A stretch of 35,419 nucleotides of DNA from an uncultured Collinsella sp. (GTDB lineage Bacteria; Actinomycetota; Coriobacteriia; Coriobacteriales; Coriobacteriaceae), in NCBI GenBank assembly GCA_902470905.1, contig CABRIC010000014.1:1-35419 (forward strand), in the 5' to 3' direction. The position numbers and the translations under genes are program-made. Position 1 is the stretch's first letter, and each line of letters starts with the position of its first letter. Positions 6,313 to 12,686 of this stretch are shown piece by piece. Below the pieces are notes generated by a model. That model saw nothing but the letters and a program-made list of their open reading frames with translations. It had not been told where the DNA came from and did no database searches.

Positions 6313-7428
6313 TTACAGGTACTTGCGCCAATCGTCCTCGTCCTCATCATCCTCGGTAGCAGCCTGGATCTGCTCGGCGGCGCGAGCTGCCGCAGCGCGA
6401 GCGGCAACCTGGGCATAGGACTCCTCGTTGCGCTCGGGGAAGTTTGCCAGCACGTGCTCGAACTTGGCAAAATCCTCATCCCAGCGCGTAGAAGGCACGG
6501 CAAAGAAGACTTGCTTGACCTTAAAGTCGCCCGACGCGAGCTCCTTGCGGAAGAGCTCGGCCACGGCCTCTGCGTCAAAGCCGTTGTTGTCGCAGCCCCA
6601 AGCGCCCAGTACGAGCTTCTCGCGACCCAGCTCGTCGCAGATGGCAAGCACAAAGCGAATGCGGTCGCGCAGGGCGTCCAGCAGAGCATCGTCGCTCACG
6701 CGATACTCCTGGCGGGCGCGCTTAACGTTGGGCGCGGCGGCCACGATCACGTCGGCGTATGCATGCACGTGGTTGCGGTCGAAGCGCACCGCAGGCACCA
6801 CCAGCGCACGGTTTCGGTAAAGCTCGCAGTTGATGTTGCGGCGACGGTTCTCGCCGTACCATTTGCGCTGCTTATCGAGAACGTTGTACAGATACGAATC
6901 GGCGCACAGCGTGGCCTCCTGGCCCAGATAACCCTGAATATAGCCACCGCCCGGATTGGTGAACGAGGCAAAGGCGAGCACGGCCATGTCGCAGAACTGC
7001 GCATAGCCACGACCGTTGTCCAAGATGGCCTGCGTGGTGGAGGCATCGAGCACGGTGACCTCGGGCAGAACCGGAGCGGGCTCCTCAGCAGGCGCGGACT
7101 CAGCTTCGGCGATTTCCTCGGCAGGCTCCTCGACGGGCTCGAGCGCTGCCTCGACCTCGGCAGCCTCCGCGCCCTCGACGTCCTCGGCAACCTGTTCTTC
7201 GGTGGCCACAGTGCTCTGAACCTTGGCCTTCATCGCCGAGACAAAGCCGGCAGGCATACCGTCAAACTCGCGAACACCGGCAAGCGAACGCTCGATATCC
7301 TTGGCGCACGCTTCGGACACAGTTGCCACGTGACGCTCGGCGGCCTTGGCACGGGCCTCGCGCTTGGGATTGGGCTGACCCGCTCGGTTGGACCTGCGGT
7401 TACGGTTCCTGTTGTCGACGTCTGCCAT
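6313..7428 (-). CDS. TIGR02452-type PARG-like macrodomain protein, altered catalytic motif
   Basis: The 371-residue protein matches the microbial PARG/TIGR02452 (DUF2263) family, related to enzymes that remove ADP-ribose from proteins. Family features are a basic helical N-terminus (about 1-70), FTNPGGG (156-162), QEATLCADSYLY (170-181), VVPAVRFDRN and LVLGAWGCDNNGFDAEAVAELF (272-293). The bacterial PARG signature is GGG-x6-8-Q-E-E, with the second glutamate catalytic. Here the spacing is right but the motif reads Q170-E171-A172, so the catalytic position is alanine. An acidic Ala/Glu/Pro-rich linker (about 72-123) separates the N-terminus from the macrodomain, and the C-terminus is acidic. 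AAAGGTG precedes the ATG. It may be a binding module rather than a hydrolase. It stands alone between two terminators. Confidence 0.82.
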   Translation of the reverse strand: MADVDNRNRNRRSNRAGQPNPKREARAKAAERHVATVSEACAKDIERSLAGVREFDGMPAGFVSAMKAKVQSTVATEEQVAEDVEGAEAAEVEAALEPVEEPAEEIAEAESAPAEEPAPVLPEVTVLDASTTQAILDNGRGYAQFCDMAVLAFASFTNPGGGYIQGYLGQEATLCADSYLYNVLDKQRKWYGENRRRNINCELYRNRALVVPAVRFDRNHVHAYADVIVAAAPNVKRARQEYRVSDDALLDALRDRIRFVLAICDELGREKLVLGAWGCDNNGFDAEAVAELFRKELASGDFKVKQVFFAVPSTRWDEDFAKFEHVLANFPERNEESYAQVAARAAAARAAEQIQAATEDDEDEDDWRKYL

Positions 7429-7494
7429 AAGTGGTCACCTTTCTCGGTCTCTGCCGCTATCGGCTTTTCCCATCCATGATACCCCGACGCGTAC

Positions 7495-7520
7495 AAAAAA
7501 GACGGCCCCGAAGGACCGCC
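7495..7520 (-). terminator. Intrinsic terminator of the Bax inhibitor-1 gene
   Basis: On the minus strand GGCGGTCC-TTCG-GGGCCGTC forms an 8-bp stem with one G-A/G-T type weak pair and a UUCG tetraloop, followed by TTTTTT (complement of 7495-7500). It lies 47 bases after the stop codon at 7567. Confidence 0.88.
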
Positions 7521-7566
7521 TTTCGCATCGATTTGCACGCACGGCAAGCACCGCCGCAATTCGCCA

Positions 7567-8262
7567 CTAGTCGCGACGGCCGAGGATGTTCAGAATGCGC
7601 AGGAACACGTTGATAATATCCACGAACAGGTTAGAGGCCATAAGCACGGCGTTGGGCAGCGTAGGCGGCACCGTCGTGGCAACATAGGTGTCGTAGCCAA
7701 TAAAGCCGGCGAACACCACGATCACGATCAGGTCGGTGATGGTCTGTGAGACGCCCATGAACATCAGCACGATCTCAACCAGAATAGTAGCGAGCAGAAT
7801 GCCAAAACCGATGCCATATACGCGCTGGAAAAACTTGGGGAACGTCACGCCCAAGGCGCCAAAGACAAAGGTGATGGCGGCCGTGGCGATAAAGGCAGTG
7901 TTGATGGTGGGCAGGTCGTAGTTGGCAAGGCCAAACGACGCGGTCAGGCCAAAGGTGCTCGCAAAGATTACGTAGCCCACAAGGGACAGGCCCACGGACT
8001 GCTTGCTGGCGGCGGCCGACATCATGACCATGCCGACGATGGTCAAAATAAATGAGCCAAAGACCAGCGGCAAAGCGGCGCCGCTCATCATCATGCGCGC
8101 AAACGACATGGTGCTCGTAAAGTAAGCACCGACGCCCATGGCGCAAAAGCCCAAAAAGATCAGGGCAGACATGACAAGGTTGTACGCGCGCGGCGACATC
8201 TCCTTGGCACGGCTTGCACCGGTCTCGATGGGGCCGTTCTGATAGCCCTGGATATCGTTCAT
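7567..8262 (-). CDS. Bax inhibitor-1/YccA family membrane protein
   Basis: This 231-residue integral membrane protein belongs to the Bax inhibitor-1 (UPF0005, YccA/YbhL) family. Bacterial relatives include pH-sensitive calcium leak channels and modulators of FtsH proteolysis. About seven hydrophobic segments follow a polar N-terminus of about 30 residues. The conserved C-terminal helix DLIVIVVFAGFIGYDTYVA carries the family aspartates. The start is the ATG at 8262, preceded by AAAGGAC; an upstream in-frame codon at 8286 has no ribosome binding site. TACAAT (complement of 8317-8322) about 55 bases upstream could be its -10 box. A strong terminator follows it, so it is probably monocistronic. 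Confidence 0.9.
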   Translation of the reverse strand: MNDIQGYQNGPIETGASRAKEMSPRAYNLVMSALIFLGFCAMGVGAYFTSTMSFARMMMSGAALPLVFGSFILTIVGMVMMSAAASKQSVGLSLVGYVIFASTFGLTASFGLANYDLPTINTAFIATAAITFVFGALGVTFPKFFQRVYGIGFGILLATILVEIVLMFMGVSQTITDLIVIVVFAGFIGYDTYVATTVPPTLPNAVLMASNLFVDIINVFLRILNILGRRD

Positions 8263-8316
8263 ACTTCGTCCTTTCAAAAAGCGCACGACAGCGCCGTAGG
8301 TGACAAGCTTCCTGCC

Positions 8317-8322
8317 ATTGTA
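8317..8322 (-). promoter_or_regulatory. Putative -10 box of Bax inhibitor-1 gene
   Basis: TACAAT on the minus strand (5 of 6 to consensus), in GGGTACAATGG. It sits about 55 bases before the ATG at 8262, with no convincing -35 partner. A similar GGGATACAAT occurs before murF. Confidence 0.35.
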
Positions 8323-8340
8323 CCCGAATGCCGCACGTCC

Positions 8341-8679
8341 TTACCTACGGCGCTCGCCCTCAAGCGTACGATCAAAGGCCCAGACCCACCAACGCATCAC
8401 GTGTGCCTGCGAGCCGTCTGCCCGCTCGCGCGTCTGGTCCTCCAGATACAACTCGGTCGCGTGCCCGCCAAAACGCACCTTATATGTTGCCGTACGGATG
8501 CCGTGGACCATCAGGCCAAACCCGGTGGTCGAGATAATTTCGTCGATCGTAAAACAACGGCCGTCGACCCAGCAGACGGTGACCGGCACGACCTGTCCGC
8601 CCGCGAGGATGCGGGCCACGACGTCCACATACTGCTTGTGCACGCGCCGAGTTTTGCCGTCTGTCTGTCGATATTCCAT
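8341..8679 (-). CDS. Small protein of unknown function (DUF6504-like pattern)
   Basis: This is a 112-residue basic, probably soluble protein. Its beta-rich pattern (VPVTVCWVDGRCFTIDEII, then YKVRFGGHATELYLEDQ and a final WWVWAFD) resembles small DUF6504-type domains, but this is only a pattern impression. The start is assigned at ATG 8679. An AGGAGG motif is only one base from this ATG, too close for a normal Shine-Dalgarno. A well-spaced promoter (TTTACA, 18 bp, GATAAT) puts the transcript start at about the ATG itself, so translation may be leaderless. Two earlier in-frame ATGs (8700, 8766) lie inside or upstream of that promoter. It diverges from the pit gene. Confidence 0.7.
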   Translation of the reverse strand: MEYRQTDGKTRRVHKQYVDVVARILAGGQVVPVTVCWVDGRCFTIDEIISTTGFGLMVHGIRTATYKVRFGGHATELYLEDQTRERADGSQAHVMRWWVWAFDRTLEGERRR

Positions 8680-8686
8680 GCCTCCT

Positions 8687-8716
8687 ATTATCGAACGCAT
8701 GTTTGCATGTTGTAAA
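8687..8716 (-). promoter_or_regulatory. Promoter for the small unknown gene
   Basis: Read on the minus strand: -35 TTTACA (complement of 8711-8716, 5 of 6), an 18-bp spacer, and -10 GATAAT (complement of 8687-8692, 5 of 6). The predicted start point falls within a base or two of the ATG at 8679. Confidence 0.6.
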
Positions 8717-8867
8717 GCGAACAGACTGTGGTTTTGGAGTGTTGTAGTAATCGCACGTGTCCGCATGGCGTGTTAGCAAAAAGAACACCCGCGGTCAACA
8801 GGGCTAATATTCAATTTTAGTGCCAAAAAGTTCACTTCTCCCATCAGAACTCGGTAAAGAGACCCGC

Positions 8868-8899
8868 AGGAGGTGATACGATTTATCATGTTTTTGTAA
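8868..8899 (+). other. Strong Shine-Dalgarno and 3-codon mini-ORF upstream of pit
   Basis: AGGAGGTGAT (8868-8877) matches the 16S anti-Shine-Dalgarno almost fully. ATG TTT TTG TAA (8888-8899) follows after a 14-base gap, ending 30 bases before the pit start. The pit start itself has only a weak site. It may be a leader peptide that affects pit translation, or chance. Confidence 0.3.
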
Positions 8900-8929
8900 C
8901 GTGTCTGCAAACTTCGAGAAAGCCCATAT

Positions 8930-9979
8930 ATGGACGTAACGTTCTCAACCTTCCTCGGCCAAATTGTGTCGAACCCAGTCCTTGCCGTCACCGTGATCCT
9001 CGCGTTGGGCGCCATCTTCGTCAATGGATGGACCGACGCGCCCAACGCCATCGCGACCTGCGTCACTACGCGTTGCATGCCCGCCCGCGCCGCCATTCTC
9101 ATGAGCGCCGCATTCAACTTCCTCGGCGTGCTCATCATGACGCACTTTAACGCGAGCGTCGCCAACACCATCTCACATATCGTCGACTTTGGCGGAAACA
9201 GCACCATGGCGCTCGCCTGCCTATGCGCGGCGCTGTTCTCCATCGTCGTCTACGGCGCCACAGCGTCGCGTTTTGGCATCCCCACCTCGCAAAGCCACAG
9301 CCTTATCGCCGGCCTGACCGGTGCCGCCATCGCCCTCGGCGGTGCGAGCAGCGTCAACGTCCACGAGTGGATGAAGGTCATCTACGGCCTGGCGCTCTCC
9401 ATAGGCCTGGGCTTTGTCATGGGCTGGGTTCTGTGCAAGCTCGTCTCGATTCTTTTCGCCGCCGCCAACAGGCGACGTGCCAATGTCTTCTTTAAATACG
9501 CTCAGATCGCGAGCGCCGCGGCCATGAGCTTTATGCACGGCGCGCAGGATGGACAGAAGTTCATCGGCGTGCTCTTTTTAGGCGTGGCCTTTGCCAGCGG
9601 CCAGACGAGCGTCGGCGATGCAGGCATCCCCATCTGGATTATGCTGCTGTGCTCGGCCACTATGGGCATCGGCACCAGCGTGGGCGGCGAGCGCATCATC
9701 AAGTCCGTCGGCCAGAGCATGGTTAAGCTCGAGAAGTATCAGGGCTTCTCCGCCGACCTCGCGGGCGCCGCGAACCTGCTGCTTGCCACCCTTACCGGCA
9801 TCCCCGTGTCCTCCACACACATCAAGACCTGCGCCATCATGGGCGTCGGTGCCGTCAAGCGCCTCTCGGCCATCAACTTCGGCGTCGTCAAGGACATGAT
9901 GTTCACCTGGTTCTTCACCTTCCCCGCCTGCGGACTCATCAGCTTTGTCATGGCCAAGCTGTTCATGATGTTCCTCTAG
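8930..9979 (+). CDS. pit: PiT-family inorganic phosphate permease
   Basis: This 349-residue membrane protein is a low-affinity phosphate (metal-phosphate) symporter of the PiT family. The first signature repeat is NGWTDAPNAIAT (residues 32-43), equivalent to the usual GxND-ANA motif. The second is the FMHGAQDGQKF block with H203 and D207. Roughly nine to ten hydrophobic segments are visible, and the C-terminal SSTHIKTCAIMGVGAVKR block matches the family. The ATG at 8930 is the only sensible start, but its Shine-Dalgarno (GAGAAAG) is weak. The DUF47 gene follows 67 bases downstream with its own site and is its usual partner. With pstSCAB in the same window, the cell has both low- and high-affinity phosphate uptake. 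Confidence 0.94.
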   Translation: MDVTFSTFLGQIVSNPVLAVTVILALGAIFVNGWTDAPNAIATCVTTRCMPARAAILMSAAFNFLGVLIMTHFNASVANTISHIVDFGGNSTMALACLCAALFSIVVYGATASRFGIPTSQSHSLIAGLTGAAIALGGASSVNVHEWMKVIYGLALSIGLGFVMGWVLCKLVSILFAAANRRRANVFFKYAQIASAAAMSFMHGAQDGQKFIGVLFLGVAFASGQTSVGDAGIPIWIMLLCSATMGIGTSVGGERIIKSVGQSMVKLEKYQGFSADLAGAANLLLATLTGIPVSSTHIKTCAIMGVGAVKRLSAINFGVVKDMMFTWFFTFPACGLISFVMAKLFMMFL

Positions 9980-10046
9980 TCAAACCGAACGTCCATCTGG
10001 ACCGCAACACTTCGCCCACCCGTCTTCGCCTCGAAAGGACCCACCC

Positions 10047-10670
10047 ATGGCAAAGAAACCCGATTCGTTCTACTTTGACAACTACGTCGCCTGCGCCGAC
10101 CTTGCCGTCCAGGCCGCAGAGTTGCTCATCAAGATTTTTGAGAACTTTGACCCCGCGCAGATCCACGGCATGCTCGAGGAAATGCATGCGATTGAGCATG
10201 CGGCCGATAAGAAGCACCATGAGCTCGAGGATGCCTTGCTCACTGCCTTTATTACCCCGCTTGAGCGCGAGGATCTGGATCTGATGAGCTGCTCGCTCGA
10301 CACCGTGCTCGACCGTATCGAGGGCGTCGTGCAGCGCGTCTACTTCACTAACATCCAGAGCATCCATCCCGACGCCATCGTCATCGCCCACAAGGTGACT
10401 GACGCCTGCCGCGCCATGAAAGACCTGATGGTCGAGCTGCCCAACTACCGCAAGTCCAAGACCCTGCGCGAACTCGTCATCCAGATCAACACCATCGAGT
10501 CCGAAGCCGACGAGCTCTATATCAACGCCATGCGCAACCTGCACGTTAACGGCAAGGACCCGCTCGAGGTCATCGCCTGGCGTGACGTGTACGCCTTCCT
10601 GGAGTACTGCGCTGACTGCTGTGAGAATGTGGCCGATGTCGTGGATTCGATTGTCATGAAGAACAGTTAA
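10047..10670 (+). CDS. DUF47 family PhoU-like regulator of Pit
   Basis: A 207-residue all-alpha cytosolic protein of the DUF47 / Pit accessory family, structurally related to PhoU. Members sit next to pit genes and are thought to tune phosphate permease activity through bound metal ions. PhoU-type E/D-rich helices are visible, for example HAIEHAADKKHHELEDALL (about 48-66) and NTIESEADELY (about 151-161). GAAAGGA precedes the ATG. It follows pit, whereas the partner gene often precedes pit in other bacteria. The two most likely form one operon. A 108-bp inverted-repeat element begins six bases after its stop codon. Confidence 0.9.
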   Translation: MAKKPDSFYFDNYVACADLAVQAAELLIKIFENFDPAQIHGMLEEMHAIEHAADKKHHELEDALLTAFITPLEREDLDLMSCSLDTVLDRIEGVVQRVYFTNIQSIHPDAIVIAHKVTDACRAMKDLMVELPNYRKSKTLRELVIQINTIESEADELYINAMRNLHVNGKDPLEVIAWRDVYAFLEYCADCCENVADVVDSIVMKNS

Positions 10671-10675
10671 TTGGG

Positions 10676-10783
10676 GGTACGTGTCCCGGCGGCGAAGGGC
10701 CGGCCACGGTTTGCTTTCTCACTCCGGCTGCTTTGCAGAGTCGTTCGAAAGTAAACCGTGGCCGGCCCTTCGCCTTACGTACC
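10676..10783. repeat. 108-bp inverted-repeat element
   Basis: Outer arms GGTACGT (10676-10682) and ACGTACC (10777-10783) flank inner 28-base arms at 10691-10718 and 10747-10774. The inner arms match at 27 of 28 positions and contain GGCCGGCC. The 28-base loop holds a small CTGC-TTT-GCAG hairpin. There is no open frame and no T tract, so it is not a standard terminator. ATTGGG occurs just before the element (10670-10675) and three bases after it (10787-10792), which could be a target duplication but is too short to trust. A REP/MITE-like palindromic element is the best description. Confidence 0.7.
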
Positions 10784-10786
10784 ACC

Positions 10787-10864
10787 ATTGGGAACTTTGG
10801 CTGATACTTTGAAAGTGATGGGGCTTTTGTTGGCAGGGCCTTTGAGCCCGATTGGGAACTTTGG
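10787..10864. repeat. Direct repeat ATTGGGAACTTTGG (two copies)
   Basis: Exact 14-base copies at 10787-10800 and 10851-10864, 64 bases apart, lie in a G/T-rich non-coding stretch with many CTTTGG-like words before the nitroreductase. The role is unknown. Confidence 0.55.
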
Positions 10865-10950
10865 GACCGCCTTAAACGTTTGGCTGGATAAGGCTTTGGG
10901 TACCCTTTGTTTTGCTTTGGGTTGATTCGTTGAATTTGGAGGGCTTGGTT

Positions 10951-11481
10951 GTGAGTTATTTGGATTTGGCTCGGGGTCGTTATTCTTGTCGCGAGTTTGA
11001 GAATCGTCCTGTTGAGCAGTCGGTGGTGAATGCCATTGTTGAGGCTGGGCGTATTGCTCCTTCTGCTTGTAATAATCATCCAACCCGTGTGATGGTGTTG
11101 GATACGCCTGAGCTTCTGGAGAAGGCTGCTGCTTGTCAGCCTCGGTTTGCTCGTGATGGATCTATCTTTGGGGCTCCGCTTGTCTTCCTTATTTGCAGCG
11201 TTACCAAGGACGCATGGGTGCGCCCGTATGACCAGATGAATTCCAGTGAAATCGATACGTCCATCGTGTGCGATCAGATGATGATGGAGGCCACCGAGCA
11301 GGGCCTGGGAACGTGCTGGGTATGCCATTTTAAGCCTGAGGTGGCACAGGAGCAGTTCAATCTGCCCAAGGGCGTCTATCCCTATCACATGCTCGTCTGT
11401 GGATATCCTGCCGACCACATCGCCGATCCCGAGCATCGCGAGGCCCGTACCATTCCCCTCTCCGACTTCCTCCTCAAGTAG
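10951..11481 (+). CDS. Nitroreductase-family FMN oxidoreductase
   Basis: A 176-residue member of the nitroreductase family (PF00881), FMN-dependent enzymes that use NAD(P)H to reduce nitro compounds, quinones or related substrates. The N-terminal RGRYSCREFENRPV block and APSACNNHPTRVMV supply FMN contacts. EATEQGLGTCWVCHF and the C-terminal CGYPAD match the family. The start is GTG 10951, because GGAGGG (10938-10943) is 7 bases away; an upstream ATG at 10912 has no support. Codon use is split. By hand count the first 70 codons have 41 ending in T and 3 ending in C, while roughly the last 90 have about 18 T and 38 C. This suggests a mosaic gene. A strong terminator follows. Confidence 0.9.
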   Translation: MSYLDLARGRYSCREFENRPVEQSVVNAIVEAGRIAPSACNNHPTRVMVLDTPELLEKAAACQPRFARDGSIFGAPLVFLICSVTKDAWVRPYDQMNSSEIDTSIVCDQMMMEATEQGLGTCWVCHFKPEVAQEQFNLPKGVYPYHMLVCGYPADHIADPEHREARTIPLSDFLLK

Positions 11482-11528
11482 GTTTTGGGACATGCCTTAA
11501 AACCTACCCTTGACCGCTCACCCGTTCG

Positions 11529-11566
11529 CCGAGTTCTGCGCCATTATGTGCAGGGCTCGGTTTTTT
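11529..11566 (+). terminator. Intrinsic terminator of the nitroreductase gene
   Basis: CCGAGTTCTGC (11529-11539) pairs with GCAGGGCTCGG (11550-11560) over 11 bp with two G-T pairs, followed by TTTTTT (11561-11566). Confidence 0.92.
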
Positions 11567-11591
11567 ATGTTACGCACTCCGGCACAGTCAT

Positions 11592-11621
11592 AAAAAAGGA
11601 CCCGCAAGCTGCGGGTCCTTT
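11592..11621 (-). terminator. Intrinsic terminator of divIVA
   Basis: AAAGGACCCGCA and TGCGGGTCCTTT form a perfect 12-bp stem with a 3-base loop. On the minus strand it ends in TTTTTT (complement of 11592-11597). It closes the long minus-strand division series. Confidence 0.92.
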
Positions 11622-11647
11622 CTAGGCACTAAATTGTAGGCCGAATG

Positions 11648-12322
11648 TTAGTCCAGGTCGTCGGCAGCAAAGTTGTCGATCGGGGCGAAGGGATCGGCCA
11701 CGGGGACAACCGGGTCAGCGACGGGCAGCGGCTCGGCGGGAACAGTCACTGCAGGAGAAGCGGCAGAACCGACCGGCGTGGAGGCCATCAGATCGGCCGG
11801 GAAGGAATTCTGGGCATCGTCCATGAAGTGCTGGATGAGCTTGAGATACTCTGCCTTGAACTCCTCACGGGAAGCCTTGAGACGATCGATCTCCTCGAGC
11901 TCGGCCTGCTTCTCGGTCAGAGCCTGGCGGATAACCTCGCGGGCCTTGGCGTCAGCCTCGTTGCGGATACGCTCAGCGTTCTCGTTGGCATCGTTGACGA
12001 TGGTCTCAGCGGTCTGCTGGGCAGCGATCAGGGCAGCGGAAATCTGGCGCTCCTGAGCGGAGAAGTCAGGGGCGGGAGCAGCCACGGGGGCGGCAGGAAC
12101 GGCCTGGGCGGTGGCATCCTGAGCTTGGGCAAGCTGAGCCTGCGCATCGGCAAGCTGCTGCTCGGTAGCAGTCAGGCGACCCTTAAGGTCGACGATCTTA
12201 GCGAGCATAGCGTCAACCTCGGAGGACAGCGTCTCCAAGAAGACGTCGACCTCAGCAGGATCGTAGCCACGCTTGGCCTCAGAGAAAGTCTGAGCCTGGA
12301 TGTCTGCAGGGGTAATAGCCAT
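11648..12322 (-). CDS. divIVA: DivIVA-domain protein
   Basis: This 224-residue protein is the DivIVA (Wag31-like) coiled-coil scaffold that binds curved membrane at poles and septa and recruits partners. The N-terminal lipid-binding domain MAITPADIQAQTFSEAKRGY with DPAEVDVFLETL (residues 1-32) is typical. A first coiled coil runs to about 72, then an Ala/Pro linker (about 73-88), a second coiled coil (about 89-172) and an acidic Pro/Val-rich tail ending in ADDLD. AAGGAGA precedes the ATG. It is the last gene of the dcw/ylm series, next to yggT and sepF, where divIVA normally sits. It is one of several division proteins here with disordered extensions. Confidence 0.95.
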   Translation of the reverse strand: MAITPADIQAQTFSEAKRGYDPAEVDVFLETLSSEVDAMLAKIVDLKGRLTATEQQLADAQAQLAQAQDATAQAVPAAPVAAPAPDFSAQERQISAALIAAQQTAETIVNDANENAERIRNEADAKAREVIRQALTEKQAELEEIDRLKASREEFKAEYLKLIQHFMDDAQNSFPADLMASTPVGSAASPAVTVPAEPLPVADPVVPVADPFAPIDNFAADDLD

Positions 12323-12383
12323 AACAAGTCTCCTTTTTCATCGCCTCGGCGCTACACGCCCGACGTAAGTTACTAAGTCAGTT

Positions 12384-12665
12384 CTACACGAGTATACCTA
12401 TAAGAAGCTGCAGAACCAGCCTCTGCACCAACTGCAACGCAATAATCGCAACGACCGGCGAAAAATCGATACCGCCCATCGGCGGGATGAAACGACGGAA
12501 CAGGTTGAGCCACGGACCGCACACGCTATCAAGCACCGCGGCAATATCCTGAAGCAAACCACCCTGCTTCATGGGAATCCACGTCATAAAGCAGTAGACG
12601 ACAATGAGCGTGGAATAGAAGTTGAACAGCGTGTTGACCAGCTGGACGATAGTGTAGATGTTGAT
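12384..12665 (-). CDS. yggT: YggT family membrane protein with non-canonical start
   Basis: YggT (YlmG) is a small two-helix membrane protein found next to sepF, linked to division and membrane organisation. The visible protein is about 93 residues. The first membrane segment (IYTIVQLVNTLFNFYSTLIV and following) is clearly coding, followed by FMTWIP, the conserved LFRRFIPPMGGIDFSPVVA and a second segment to the end. The first ATG (12587) lies after the first membrane helix and would cut it off. Between the sepF stop (12689-12687) and that helix no ATG, GTG or TTG exists in frame. The best candidate is ATC at 12665, with GAGGAG 6 bases upstream; ATT at 12671 touches GAGGAG directly. The gene is in the same frame as sepF. 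A base error is the other explanation. Confidence 0.8.
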   Translation of the reverse strand: MNIYTIVQLVNTLFNFYSTLIVVYCFMTWIPMKQGGLLQDIAAVLDSVCGPWLNLFRRFIPPMGGIDFSPVVAIIALQLVQRLVLQLLIGILV

Positions 12666-12686
12666 GGGAATCTCCTCGTCTTGTCT

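Noticed and set aside
8773..9243. Minus-strand open frame of 156 codons upstream of and overlapping pit
   Set aside because: Mostly antisense to pit, no family signature, and no ribosome binding site at its start.
10676..10783. Large inverted repeat as an intrinsic terminator of pit-DUF47
   Set aside because: No T tract on either side and far longer than the other terminators here; kept as a repeat element instead.
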